A DNA stretch of 10,519 nt from Holophagales bacterium (GCA_031281385.1 JAITFL010000078.1:1-10519), one strand, 5' to 3'; counted from the stretch's first letter, positions 1 through 8,297 are shown. Program-made: numbers and translations. The notes: generated from the letters alone by a model not told the origin.

Positions 1-372
1 AAAGACTGGCAGGCTGAATTTTTCGCCAATTTCCTTGCCAAACTCTTTGGCCCAGTTTATGGCCTCGGGCAAGGAAGTCGGCCTTATGGCAACGAACGGG
101 AACACATCTACGGCCCCTATGCGGGGGTAGGCCCCTTCATGGTTTCGCATGTCAATCTTTTTGATGGCGTTTTCGTAAATGATGTAGCCACCTTCGAATA
201 TCGCCTTCTTTTCCCCCATGAATGAGAAGATCGTGCGGTTGCGAGCCTGATCCATGGCCACGTCCATAATCAGCAAGCCTTTAACTTTTTCCAGCTTGCC
301 CCTGACACTCTGAATGAAGTCTGCGTCGCGCCCCTCAGAAATATTTGGCACTACAGAAATAGATTTTGTCAT
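1..372 (-). CDS. ftcD: Glutamate formimidoyltransferase, N-terminal part (cut by window edge), catalytic His replaced by Tyr
   Basis: The first 124 codons are visible; the rest lies beyond the left edge. The family moves the formimino group of N-formimino-glutamate (from histidine degradation) to tetrahydrofolate, yielding glutamate and 5-formimino-THF. Family signatures seen are VPNISEGR (residues 8-15), the NRT of the N-terminal subdomain (45-47), IDMRNHEG (73-80) and PRIGAVDVFPF (83-93). Start choice: an AGGAGGT Shine-Dalgarno (377-383) lies four bases before ATG and overlaps the TAG stop of mmdB, so the gene is the last visible member of the decarboxylase operon. Oddity: the usual G-E-H-P-R segment reads G-A-Y-P-R, placing Tyr at residue 82, which is the catalytic His82 of mammalian FTCD. 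The fold assignment is strong. Whether this copy is catalytically normal is open. I cannot tell if it is single-domain or fused to a cyclodeaminase. Confidence 0.88.
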   Translation of the reverse strand, partial: MTKSISVVPNISEGRDADFIQSVRGKLEKVKGLLIMDVAMDQARNRTIFSFMGEKKAIFEGGYIIYENAIKKIDMRNHEGAYPRIGAVDVFPFVAIRPTSLPEAINWAKEFGKEIGEKFSLPVF

Positions 373-381
373 TGTTACCTC

Positions 382-2217
382 CTAAAACAACCCAAGAAAA
401 ATGCCGGCGGCGATTGCGGAGCCGATGACACCCGCGACGTTTGGCCCCATCGCATGCTGAAGAAGAAAATTGCCAGGATCCTCCTGCTGGCCAACGATAT
501 GCGCCACCCTGGCAGAGTCAGGCACGGCAGAAACCCCGGCGGCTCCAATCAATGGGTTCACTTTTTCCTTGCTGAACACGTTCATGATTTTGGCAAACAT
601 CACACCGGATGCTGTAGCGAAACTGAACGCCACGCAACCCATCGCAAAGATTTTTATCGAATCCGGCTTCAAGAAAACAGCCGCGCTTGTTGATGCGCCG
701 ACGCCAAAACCAATGAAGATGGTGCAAATGTCGAGCAGAGCCGAAGATGCGGTTTTGGCCAGACGAGTGGTCACGCCAGATTCGCGCAAAAGGTTGCCCA
801 AAAACAGCGGACCCAGCAGGGGCAGCCCGCCTGGGGCCACCAATACGGTGACGATCAACGCCCCAACTGGAAAAGCTACCTTTTCAAACTTGCTGACCTT
901 GCGGCCAGGCGTCATGCGGATCAGGCGCTCTTGCTTTGTCGTAAGCAGCTTCATTATTGGCGGCTGTATGACCGGCACCATAGCCATGTAGCTATATGCG
1001 GCAATGGCAATAGGGCCTATGAGGCTGGGGGCCAAGCGGCTGGCGGTGAAAATAGCCGTTGGACCATCCGCGCCCCCGATTATGCCAATGGATGCTGCGC
1101 TTTGCGGGCTAAAGCCGAACCAGAGCGACCCAATGAAAGCGGCATAAATGCCAAATTGCGCCGCTGCGCCGAGCAACAAGGATTTCGGATTGCTCAACAG
1201 CGCCGAAAAATCTGTCAGGGCGCCAATGCCCAAAAATATCAAAGGCGGCAGAAAACCACTCTTTACACCATAATAGATTAGACCCAGCACACTGTTGCCG
1301 CCAGTGTTAAACACGTATTCATGCGTGACTGGGTCAATCATATAAACAGACACACTGTTGAAAATGGAAAGGGGCATCGGCATGTTGCCCACCAAAATGC
1401 CGAAAGCGATTGGGCACAGCAACAGCGGTTCGTAGTCTTTGGCAATGGCAAGGTACAAAAAGCCAAAAGCAACGATCACCATTATTATGTTGCCCCAAGT
1501 AATGTTGGCAAAGCCGCTGCCACCGACGATTTGATCAAAATAGCCAGTGACGCGGCCGCTTTGCACGTCTTTGGCAAAATAGCCAGCGCTGTACTGGGTG
1601 ACCCTTCCGAGGCTTATATTATCGGCAATGACTTCCACTGTGCAAATGCCAACGAATTTGCCCTTGGCATCATTGGCATCATATAGGTTGCTCTTGGCGC
1701 CCCTTTTGAAATTGGAAGTTTTTATTTCAAGTATTCCCTTACGGATGTAAAAATAATTTTCCGAATTTTCTATCCTGAATTTCACGTAACTAAGGTCTCT
1801 TAGATTCTTGATTCCAGCACTAAGCTCTTTATTGGGGATTTCTAGATGGTCACCATCTTCAATCTTAGCCCCTTGGTTTAAAGAATCAACTCGGGCAACG
1901 GATTGAAAGTCATCGGCATAAACAACCACAAAAGTTCCAATTTTGTTTCCAAATACATCTTTTATGTCCCCGCGCGATGCCGTGCTGGGCTGCTTTGGAT
2001 AATCAAATTGCACTTCTTTCCCAAAAAGATCCTTCAGGGCATCACCGTTCGGCATAGACTTAGGGGGCTGAAAATCTTGCCTTAGGCCGTGCCTTTTCCC
2101 CTTGTCGAACCTGATGTATATTTCGCCAGGGATAAATGTCACGCCAAAGGTTGGGCGCTCTGCCAGCAGGCAGGAAGCAAATAGTGCGGTAAGAAGCAGC
2201 AACAATAATTTCTTCAC
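382..2217 (-). CDS. mmdB: Na+-translocating decarboxylase beta subunit with an exported N-terminal extension
   Basis: This is the membrane subunit that couples decarboxylation of carboxybiotin to Na+ export (OadB/GcdB/MmdB family). Numbered from the GTG start chosen here, the protein has 611 residues. Residues 1-20 are a signal sequence (MKK, a Leu run, then Ala/Ser/Cys). Residues ~21-236 are a hydrophilic domain I do not recognise. Residues ~238-611 are the beta core, opening with NITWGN and containing many hydrophobic helices. Key motifs are intact: GGADGPT with Asp384 in the Na+ site region, and NPLIGAAGVSAVP with Asn554 and Ser563, which matches the conserved Na+/H+ pathway residues of characterised beta subunits. 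The core length (~374) matches family members without an extension. Start: AAGGAG at 2224-2229 sits six bases from GTG 2217, whereas the in-frame TTG at 2223 abuts it. F-A-S-C could be a weak lipobox; otherwise a signal peptidase I site near residue 19 is possible. Confidence 0.93.
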   Translation of the reverse strand: MKKLLLLLLTALFASCLLAERPTFGVTFIPGEIYIRFDKGKRHGLRQDFQPPKSMPNGDALKDLFGKEVQFDYPKQPSTASRGDIKDVFGNKIGTFVVVYADDFQSVARVDSLNQGAKIEDGDHLEIPNKELSAGIKNLRDLSYVKFRIENSENYFYIRKGILEIKTSNFKRGAKSNLYDANDAKGKFVGICTVEVIADNISLGRVTQYSAGYFAKDVQSGRVTGYFDQIVGGSGFANITWGNIIMVIVAFGFLYLAIAKDYEPLLLCPIAFGILVGNMPMPLSIFNSVSVYMIDPVTHEYVFNTGGNSVLGLIYYGVKSGFLPPLIFLGIGALTDFSALLSNPKSLLLGAAAQFGIYAAFIGSLWFGFSPQSAASIGIIGGADGPTAIFTASRLAPSLIGPIAIAAYSYMAMVPVIQPPIMKLLTTKQERLIRMTPGRKVSKFEKVAFPVGALIVTVLVAPGGLPLLGPLFLGNLLRESGVTTRLAKTASSALLDICTIFIGFGVGASTSAAVFLKPDSIKIFAMGCVAFSFATASGVMFAKIMNVFSKEKVNPLIGAAGVSAVPDSARVAHIVGQQEDPGNFLLQHAMGPNVAGVIGSAIAAGIFLGLF

Positions 2218-2223
2218 GGCCAA

Positions 2224-2229
2224 CTCCTT
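2224..2229 (-). promoter_or_regulatory. Shine-Dalgarno that fixes the mmdB start
   Basis: On the minus strand this reads AAGGAG and overlaps the TAA stop of mmdC (2228-2230). It leaves six bases before GTG at 2217-2215 but none before the TTG at 2223-2221, so GTG is the more likely start. The overlap suggests termination-reinitiation coupling of carrier and beta subunit. Confidence 0.75.
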
Positions 2230-2719
2230 ACAGCGTCGTCATTTCGGGCCTAGAGATTTCCACCAGCAGGTCGCCCTCGCCCACATTGTCGCCCTCTCGC
2301 ACCAAAATCCTGGCGACTGTGCCATTGATTGGGGCGTTCACGGGGCTTTCCATCTTCATGGCTTCCATCACGATCAGCACCTGTCCGGCTTGGACGCTCT
2401 GACCTTCTTTGACCCTAACCTGGAATATCGCCCCGGGCATGGGGGCAACAACGCCGCTTTGGCCAGCGGCCATGGGCGCCGGCTTATGCACGACCTTGGT
2501 GGCAGCGGGGGCGCCAATGGGGGGTGGGGCCGCAACCGGCGGCGGCGGGAGCGCCGCTCTAATGATAGGCTCTGTTACAAACGCCTTTTTGCGCCCGACA
2601 GTCACTATCTCGACGTCATACTCCACTGAATTGACAAGCACTTTGGCCCGCCCGGAGGAAAGCTCTTTCACTTCGGTGCGGTATTCCTTGCCGCCAATGT
2701 TCAGTACATGTTCACTCAT
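2228..2719 (-). CDS. mmdC: Biotin carboxyl carrier subunit of the decarboxylase
   Basis: A 163-residue carrier protein shuttles CO2 on biotin from the alpha carboxyltransferase to the membrane beta subunit. Residues 1-~55 form a small N-terminal segment typical of decarboxylase gamma/carrier subunits (KEYRTEVKELSSG...). Residues ~57-83 are a Pro/Ala-rich flexible linker. Residues ~88-157 are a biotinyl/lipoyl-type domain with the canonical V-M-E-A-M-K-M-E, so biotin should be attached to Lys122 by biotin ligase. The C-terminal half-domain has the matching NGTVARILVREGDNVGEGD turn. The start ATG at 2719 is preceded by GGAG about nine bases upstream. The gene begins 16 bases after mmdD and ends 10 bases before the mmdB start, as expected for one operon. 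The target biotinylation site is complete; nothing looks broken. Confidence 0.95.
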   Translation of the reverse strand: MSEHVLNIGGKEYRTEVKELSSGRAKVLVNSVEYDVEIVTVGRKKAFVTEPIIRAALPPPPVAAPPPIGAPAATKVVHKPAPMAAGQSGVVAPMPGAIFQVRVKEGQSVQAGQVLIVMEAMKMESPVNAPINGTVARILVREGDNVGEGDLLVEISRPEMTTL

Positions 2720-2735
2720 AGCTATGCTCCAAAAA

Positions 2736-3062
2736 TTATCTTCGAATTGTTAGACGCTGACTGCCTATGCCCTGATAAAGCCTGAGCTCGATTTCTATGG
2801 CAGCAGAGATCGCCGCAAGAACCTCTTGGGTAGGAGGGACGAGCGGAGCCTTTGCTGCAACCTTGGGCTCCGCAACTGCCACTGGGGCTTCTGCCTTCTT
2901 TGTCTCCGGGGCAGGAGCAGCGTCGTGTCCATGTCCACCTTCCCACTTGACACGCTTTGCCGCCCTGTTGAAGACGTTTATGAACCCGATGGTCAGAACA
3001 AGCCCAAAAAAAACAACGCCCATGCCAAGGATAGTAACGAAAAGGGCCTCAAATGTATCCAT
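2736..3062 (-). CDS. mmdD: Small membrane-anchor subunit (OadG/MmdD type)
   Basis: A 108-residue subunit of the OadG/MmdD class, which holds the peripheral alpha subunit to the membrane beta subunit. One transmembrane helix spans residues ~7-30 (TILGMGVVFFGLVLTIGF). A basic stop-transfer stretch follows (NRAAKRVKW), then an Ala/Pro/Glu-rich linker (~45-76) and a conserved-looking C-terminal helix and tail (EVLAAISAAIEIELRL...SQRLTIRR). This architecture, together with the position between mmdA and mmdC, identifies it better than sequence identity would, because the family is short and variable. A GAGGT ribosome site precedes ATG 3062. Eight bases separate it from the mmdA stop. The linker contains H-G-H-D; zinc binding is known for OadG, but I cannot show it here. 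Confidence 0.87.
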   Translation of the reverse strand: MDTFEALFVTILGMGVVFFGLVLTIGFINVFNRAAKRVKWEGGHGHDAAPAPETKKAEAPVAVAEPKVAAKAPLVPPTQEVLAAISAAIEIELRLYQGIGSQRLTIRR

Positions 3063-3070
3063 TTTCTACC

Positions 3071-4621
3071 TCATAGCGGGATGTTGGTGTGGCGCTTTTC
3101 GGGGTTGCTAACGTCCTTGTCCGCCAGCATCTCCAGTGCCTTGATTATTCTGAACCTTGTTGCCGCTGGCTCGATGACGTCATCAATGTAACCCTTGCGG
3201 GCGGCGGCGAATGGCGTTGCAAACAGGTTGGCGTACCGCTCTTTCAGCTCGGCGGCCTTTGCAGCAACATCCGATGCGGCGTCCAGCTCTTTCTTGTAGA
3301 TGATCTCGACTGCGCCATCCGGCCCCATCACGGCGATCTCCGCAGTTGGCCATGCGTAATTGATGTCGCCCCGCAGGTGCTTTGAACTCATCACGCAGTA
3401 GGCGCCGCCGTACGCTTTTCGCAAGATGACGGTTATTTTTGGCACCGTCGCCTCGGCAAACGCAAACAGTAGCTTGGCCCCGTTCCTGATGATGCCGCCA
3501 TACTCCTGAACCGTGCCAGGCATGAACCCAGGCACGTCCTCAAATGTAACCAGAGGAATGTTGAACGCATCGCAGAAGCGGACAAACCTAGCCCCCTTGA
3601 TAGATGCGGCGTTGTCCAGCACGCCAGCGAGCACCATGGGCTGATTAGCTACGATGCCCACCGGCCGTCCGTTGAACCTAGCAAAGCCCACCACCAAATT
3701 GGCCCCGTATGCCTGATGGACCTCCATAAAGTCGCCGTCGTCAATGACGGTGTTTATCACGTCTTTTACGTTGTATGGCTGGTTTGGATTATCTGGCATG
3801 ATCCCATTGAGTTCTGGGGTTAACCTGTTGGGTGGGTCGTTTGTGGCCGCAATCTCTGGGAGTTCCTGAAAATTTTGTGGCAAAAATGACATCAGCCGCC
3901 TGGTCTCTTGCAGCGCCTCTTCCTCGTTCTGCGCCACAAAGTGCGCTACGCCGCTCTTGGAAGCATGGATGTCGGCCCCGCCAAGCTGCTCGGTGGTCAC
4001 GTCTTCCTTGGTAACCTGCTTGACGACCTTTGGGCCGGTGAGGAACATGTAGCTTGTCCCCCTCGACATCATCACGAAGTCAGTAATGGCCGGGCTATAG
4101 ACTGCGCCGCCGGCGCATGGGCCCAAGATCAGGCTGATCTGCGGCACAACTCCGCTGGATAGCACGTTGCGAAGAAAAATATCCGAATAGCCCGCCAGCG
4201 CATCAACGCCCTCTTGGATGCGCGCTCCGCCGGAATCGTTGAGGCCAATTATCGGAGCGCCCACGTTGACGGCTAAATCCATTATTTTGCATATTTTTTC
4301 GGCGTACGCCTTTGAGAGGCTGCCACCGAAAACCGTGAAGTCTTGGCTAAAGACAAAAACAAGGCGCCCATTGATGGTGCCGTGCCCTGTGATGACCCCG
4401 TCTGTCAGAGGCTGATCGTTTTCCATGCCGAAATCGGTGCAGCGGTGAGTCACGAATGTGTCAAACTCCTCGAAGCTGCCTTCGTCCAAAAGCTTTTCGA
4501 TGCGCTCTCTGGCAGTAAGTTTGCCCTGCTCGTGCTGCTTGTTGATTCTTTTTTCGCCGCCGGCGGTATAGGCCCTCTCCCTTAGGTCGGCCAAATCCAG
4601 CAACTTGCGTTCCATATTCAC
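3071..4621 (-). CDS. mmdA: Acyl-CoA decarboxylase alpha subunit (carboxyltransferase), probably methylmalonyl-CoA specific
   Basis: A crotonase-fold carboxyltransferase of the PccB/MmdA family, moving the carboxyl group from an acyl-CoA to carrier biotin. Counting from the longer GTG at 4633 (520 residues), it shows [13 protein letters not shown] near 38-50, [14 protein letters not shown] at 101-114, the first oxyanion loop [12 protein letters not shown] (171-182), [14 protein letters not shown] (367-380), the second oxyanion loop RKAYGGAY (405-412) and the C-terminal NIPL. Cys413 occupies the position that is Asp422 in Streptomyces PccB, a known acyl-chain specificity residue. The length matches MmdA/PccB (~510-530) rather than the longer GcdA (~587), so methylmalonyl-CoA is favoured over glutaconyl-CoA. 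Start: GGAGG (4627-4631) lies inside the longer reading, five bases before GTG 4621 and eleven before ATG 4615, so I start at 4621. As first gene of a tight cluster, it defines the operon's 5' end. Confidence 0.94.
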   Translation of the reverse strand: MNMERKLLDLADLRERAYTAGGEKRINKQHEQGKLTARERIEKLLDEGSFEEFDTFVTHRCTDFGMENDQPLTDGVITGHGTINGRLVFVFSQDFTVFGGSLSKAYAEKICKIMDLAVNVGAPIIGLNDSGGARIQEGVDALAGYSDIFLRNVLSSGVVPQISLILGPCAGGAVYSPAITDFVMMSRGTSYMFLTGPKVVKQVTKEDVTTEQLGGADIHASKSGVAHFVAQNEEEALQETRRLMSFLPQNFQELPEIAATNDPPNRLTPELNGIMPDNPNQPYNVKDVINTVIDDGDFMEVHQAYGANLVVGFARFNGRPVGIVANQPMVLAGVLDNAASIKGARFVRFCDAFNIPLVTFEDVPGFMPGTVQEYGGIIRNGAKLLFAFAEATVPKITVILRKAYGGAYCVMSSKHLRGDINYAWPTAEIAVMGPDGAVEIIYKKELDAASDVAAKAAELKERYANLFATPFAAARKGYIDDVIEPAATRFRIIKALEMLADKDVSNPEKRHTNIPL

Positions 4622-4626
4622 GTTTG

Positions 4627-4631
4627 CCTCC
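4627..4631 (-). promoter_or_regulatory. Shine-Dalgarno deciding the mmdA start
   Basis: The minus strand reads GGAGG here, five bases ahead of GTG 4621. A longer in-frame GTG at 4633 would place this site inside the coding region. A second purine-rich site, GAGGT at 4653-4657, stands in front of an in-frame ATA rather than a normal start codon. Initiation at 4621 or at ATG 4615 therefore fits best. Confidence 0.6.
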
Positions 4632-4726
4632 ACTGTGTCAATTGGTATTGTTACCTCGTTACTTGTATTTTGATAGATAAGCGCCTAGTTTTGCAATACA
4701 TAAATAATTCATGCACAGTGGCTTCT

Positions 4727-7270
4727 TCATCTGAACGGCCCCAAGCAAACCATATCCATTATCGGCTCGCTGTATTCGCGGCTGGCCCCAAGGTCAACTT
4801 CAAACTCCGCCGCCCAGTCGTTGGCCGCGTCTTCGTCCACCAGCATTTGCTGGATCACTAAGATATTTTCGTCGCCCTGTTTTGGGTTGGCGTAGGTGTG
4901 CCTCAAATTGCGCCCCTCTGGGTTAAGCATGGGCCCTTGGTGGTCTATGGCGTATTGGGCCATAGCTTCTTCTAAGCGCTCGGCTGTCCAGGGCCTGCCC
5001 TCCCCATCTTCTGGTTCCCGCCTGGCGAATGCATCCAACGCGTCAAGGGCATCTTCCCATTGCCCACCTGCCCAGCTAGCCAGAAAAGCGAAAATCCTTC
5101 CCCTTGCTGCCGCCAAGAATTTTGTCTTGTCCTTGGTCAAATCTTGCGGCGCTATAGCTGGCTCTGCACGGTCGGCTGGCTGATGGCCTTGGCCCTGCAT
5201 CCCCTCCCAAGCGTCCAACAGACTGGAGTCCACGGCCCTCAACATGGCCTGCAGGTAGCCCTCCATTTCCCTGACTTCGCTTGTTTTGGCCATGTCTGGC
5301 ACTGTGTGGGCCAAAACCTTGTACGCGCCGTTCAAGTGGCGCAGAAGAAGGCCCTCTATGCGCTGGAGCTCGTAAGACCTTACGTATTCCGAAAAAGTGC
5401 TGTAGGTTTCAAGCATCTCTCTGACGATGGACTTTGGGCGAATGTTCTCTTGGCCGACCCAAGGATGGCGGTCTGCAAATTCGTTGAACGTGCCATAGAT
5501 GAAATCGCGCAGCGGCTTTGGGTATTCCAGTTTTGACAGTTCTTCCATGCGCTGGTCGTACTCCACGCCCTCTGCTTTTAGCTCGGCCACCTTTTTGGCT
5601 TTCATGCGGTCGAGCTGTTTTCTAAGGATTGCTTCGGGGTCTTCCAGTATGGATTCAACTAAGGTCAGCAGATCAAGGGCGTAGGTCTCTGAATCTGCAT
5701 CGAGCAGCGGCAGGGCTTCCAGCAGGTACAGGCTGAGGGCCTGATTCATGCTGAAATCGTCCTGCAGGTCAACATTCACCAATAGCCCATGCCCATCGGC
5801 AGAAAACTCTACAATTTGTTTTTTCAAAAGGGCGCGGAAAAGTTGCCATCCCCTGCGCCTATGCGCCGCCTTATCCTTTTCTGTATCGTGGCATTTTGCA
5901 ATGATCCCCTTCATAGCGGCGCAGCCGTCTCCTTTTCTGGACAGCACGTTGATCAGCATCCCGTGGCTCACGTTGAAGCGGCTCTGGAGCCTTTCTGGCT
6001 GGGCTTGGACAAGCCTTTCAAATGTTTTTTCGTCCCAGTGGGCGTACCCTTTTGCCGGTGGCTGGCGCTTGACGTATTTTTTGCCACCGCCAGCGGACTT
6101 GGCCGCCAGCTTGAGGTTTTCTATCACGTGCTCGGGGGCCTGGGCCACCACAAAGCCAAAATCGTCAAAGCCCTTGCGCCCTGCCCTGCCGGCGATTTGG
6201 TGAAAGTCCCTAGCTGATAGCACTGCCGTCTTTTCGCCGTCGTATTTGCACAATTTAGTAAATAGCACTGTGCGTATGGGCACGTTTATCCCGACCCCCA
6301 GCGTGTCCGTGCCGCAGATGACCTTCAGAAGGCCCTTTTGGGCAAGCTGCTCTACCAAGACGCGATATTTTGGCAAGAGCCCAGCGTGGTGCAGGCCGAC
6401 ACCTTGGCGCAAAAACCTCTTTAGCTCGGGTCCATAGGGGCTGCTGAATTTGAATGTGTCAATCATTTTCGCTATCGAAGCTTTTTCGTCGCGGCTGCAA
6501 AAATTGAGGCTCATAAAATCCTGTGCGCTAGACGCGGCCTCGGCCTGCGAAAAATGCACAACGTAAATTGGCGCCTTTCCATCGAGGGCCAGTTTTTCGA
6601 GCGTCAGCGCCAGCGGAGTTTCGGCGTAGGCGAACTCCAGCGGAACTGGGCGCAGACTGGATTTGATTGTAATGGATGGCCGCCGGGTCAATTTTTCCAG
6701 TTCTTGCTCAAAAAAAGCGGTGTCGCCCAAGGTAGCAGACATCAGCAAAAAACGCCCTCTCTCTAGGGTCAGCAAGGGCACTTGCCACGCCACTCCCCTG
6801 TCGCGGTCGGCATAATAGTGAAACTCGTCCATCACTATGTCGTGCGCCGCCGCTGACTGGCCATCGCGAAGTGCCATGTTGCAAAGTATTTCTGCTGTGC
6901 AGCAGAGGATTGGGGCATCCCCATTTACAGTAGCGTCCCCGGTACACAGGCCAACATTTTGTGGGCCAAACTCCTTGCAGAGGGCCATCCATTTTTCATT
7001 GACCAGTGCCTTGATCGGGCATGTATAGACAGACCTTTGCCCCTTTGCGAGGCTCTGGAAATGCAGCGCGAGCGCCACCAGCGATTTGCCCGAACCTGTG
7101 GGCGTGTTAAGGATTACGTTTTTGCCCTCAAACAACTCAAGGATAGCTTCTTCTTGGGCTGGATAGAGGGCCAAGTTCAAGCCTTCCACGTACTCTAAGA
7201 AGCGGCCCAGCAGCGCGGAGCTACTGAAATCTCCATCTCGCGGGAGCAGGTCGTACAGTGTGTCGGACAT
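4727..7270 (-). CDS. Ski2/Mtr4-like superfamily II RNA helicase with a C-terminal DUF3516-type region
   Basis: An 847-residue cytoplasmic ATP-dependent helicase. Visible core motifs are the Q-motif-like YPAQEEAI (36-43), Walker A TPTGSGKS (56-63), motif Ia [10 protein letters not shown] (85-94), DEAH-box variant DEFH (148-151), SAT (178-180), GLHHAGLLP (292-300), motif [13 protein letters not shown] (320-331) and motif [12 protein letters not shown] (358-367). The HHAG and [10 protein letters not shown] forms are those of Ski2/Mtr4/Dob1-type RNA helicases. The ~440 residues after motif VI lack helicase motifs and match in size and position the DUF3516 region known from bacterial members; that label is from memory. 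A role in RNA unwinding, turnover or ribosome handling is inferred. No strong ribosome site precedes ATG 7270. The gene lies 51 bases after bioB on the same strand, and its TGA stop overlaps a following ATG as ATGA. Confidence 0.9.
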   Translation of the reverse strand: MSDTLYDLLPRDGDFSSSALLGRFLEYVEGLNLALYPAQEEAILELFEGKNVILNTPTGSGKSLVALALHFQSLAKGQRSVYTCPIKALVNEKWMALCKEFGPQNVGLCTGDATVNGDAPILCCTAEILCNMALRDGQSAAAHDIVMDEFHYYADRDRGVAWQVPLLTLERGRFLLMSATLGDTAFFEQELEKLTRRPSITIKSSLRPVPLEFAYAETPLALTLEKLALDGKAPIYVVHFSQAEAASSAQDFMSLNFCSRDEKASIAKMIDTFKFSSPYGPELKRFLRQGVGLHHAGLLPKYRVLVEQLAQKGLLKVICGTDTLGVGINVPIRTVLFTKLCKYDGEKTAVLSARDFHQIAGRAGRKGFDDFGFVVAQAPEHVIENLKLAAKSAGGGKKYVKRQPPAKGYAHWDEKTFERLVQAQPERLQSRFNVSHGMLINVLSRKGDGCAAMKGIIAKCHDTEKDKAAHRRRGWQLFRALLKKQIVEFSADGHGLLVNVDLQDDFSMNQALSLYLLEALPLLDADSETYALDLLTLVESILEDPEAILRKQLDRMKAKKVAELKAEGVEYDQRMEELSKLEYPKPLRDFIYGTFNEFADRHPWVGQENIRPKSIVREMLETYSTFSEYVRSYELQRIEGLLLRHLNGAYKVLAHTVPDMAKTSEVREMEGYLQAMLRAVDSSLLDAWEGMQGQGHQPADRAEPAIAPQDLTKDKTKFLAAARGRIFAFLASWAGGQWEDALDALDAFARREPEDGEGRPWTAERLEEAMAQYAIDHQGPMLNPEGRNLRHTYANPKQGDENILVIQQMLVDEDAANDWAAEFEVDLGASREYSEPIMDMVCLGPFR

Positions 7271-7321
7271 CCGTAGCCTAGTGAGCTAAAAGGGCATAAA
7301 TTGGCTTGCTGGCATTGGGCA

Positions 7322-8260
7322 TCAGTTGCTGCCTTCAGCCATCATCCCAAGGGCATCAAGCATCATGTGGTCTTGTGTATCTTCGCGGTTTGGCGTCACC
7401 AGCAGCTTTTCGCCTGTAAAGATGCTATTGGCCCCGGCCAAAAAAGCCAGAGCCTGCATCTCAACGCCCATGCTGGCTCGCCCTGCGCTAAGGCGGATGC
7501 GGCTTTTGGGGAAAAGAATACGCGCAGTCGCAATCATGCGGATAAACTCCAGCGGCGGCGGGGACTCGATACCTTCTAGGGGCGTGCCTTGGACAGGAAC
7601 TAATTGGTTTATCGGTATGCTTTCCGGCGGTGGTTCCATCAGCGAGAGCTCGTGAAGGAAGTGCATCCTGTCCTCGATTTTTTCGCCCATTCCCACGATC
7701 CCGCCGCAGCAAACATCCAATCCCGCAGCGCGCACAGCGCGGATGGTATGCAACCTTTCCTCGAAAGTGTGCGTTGAAATGATGGTCTGGTAAAACTCCC
7801 TGCTGGAATCTATGTTGTGGTTATAGACAGTGCATCCGGCGGCCTTGAGGCGCTTGGCCTGGCCTTCGTTCAGCATGCCCAGTGTCACGCACACTTCCAG
7901 TCCGAGCGCGGCTACGTCCCTGACAATGTCTAGCACTTGCTCAAACGCTTCGCCGTCTCTAACTTCCTTCCAAGAGGCTCCCATGCAATACCTAGTCGAG
8001 CCGTTTGCCTGCGCCAGCCTTGCCCCCTCTAGCACTCTTTCCCGCTCTTTAAGCGGCTCTGGCGCAACGCCGGTATTGTATCTGGCGGCCTGCGGGCAAT
8101 AGGCGCAGTCCTCGGGGCAGGCCCCAGTCTTGATGGAATCCAGAGTGCAAAATTGAATCTTGTTCGGATCCCAATGCTCCCTGTGGATTGATGCGGCCTT
8201 AAATATTAGGTCAGGGAAAGGCAGGTCGTGAATTGCCCTGATTTCATGCACTTCAGGCAT
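7322..8260 (-). CDS. bioB: Biotin synthase
   Basis: A radical-SAM enzyme inserting sulfur into dethiobiotin, the last step of biotin synthesis. With the start at ATG 8260 the protein has 312 residues, close to the usual 310-350. The 4Fe-4S cluster motif is C48-PED-C52-AY-C55. The 2Fe-2S cluster ligands line up as Cys92 (TRYCMGA), Cys124 (EVCVTLGML), Cys184 (DVCCGGIVGMGE) and Arg256 (RIRLSAGR). NHNIDSSREFY (147-157) is the substrate region motif. All catalytic residues are present. The open frame extends upstream to 8410, but those 50 codons overlap the preceding gene, look low in family similarity, and begin before the standard BioB N-terminus. The gene follows the membrane protein by 37 bases and precedes the helicase by 51, so it is probably co-transcribed. 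It may also serve the biotin-dependent decarboxylase operon downstream. Confidence 0.97.
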   Translation of the reverse strand: MPEVHEIRAIHDLPFPDLIFKAASIHREHWDPNKIQFCTLDSIKTGACPEDCAYCPQAARYNTGVAPEPLKERERVLEGARLAQANGSTRYCMGASWKEVRDGEAFEQVLDIVRDVAALGLEVCVTLGMLNEGQAKRLKAAGCTVYNHNIDSSREFYQTIISTHTFEERLHTIRAVRAAGLDVCCGGIVGMGEKIEDRMHFLHELSLMEPPPESIPINQLVPVQGTPLEGIESPPPLEFIRMIATARILFPKSRIRLSAGRASMGVEMQALAFLAGANSIFTGEKLLVTPNREDTQDHMMLDALGMMAEGSN

Positions 8261-8297
8261 TTTGCGCCCCGCTTCTGACCGGCTTAAGGCCAAACAC

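Noticed and set aside
2218..2223. TTG at 2223 as the mmdB start
   Set aside because: The AAGGAG site directly abuts it. GTG 2217 has ideal spacing and gives a typical M-K-K signal peptide.
2102..2629. A 175-codon plus-strand frame antisense to mmdC and the mmdB start
   Set aside because: It lies opposite a clear biotin-carrier gene, has a His/Gly/Arg-rich shadow composition and no family signature.
4634..4726. A sigma70 promoter for mmdA using TTGCAA (4691-4696)
   Set aside because: At 17-18 base spacing the candidate -10 matches only three or four of six bases. The AT-rich gap could hold a promoter, but I cannot point to one.
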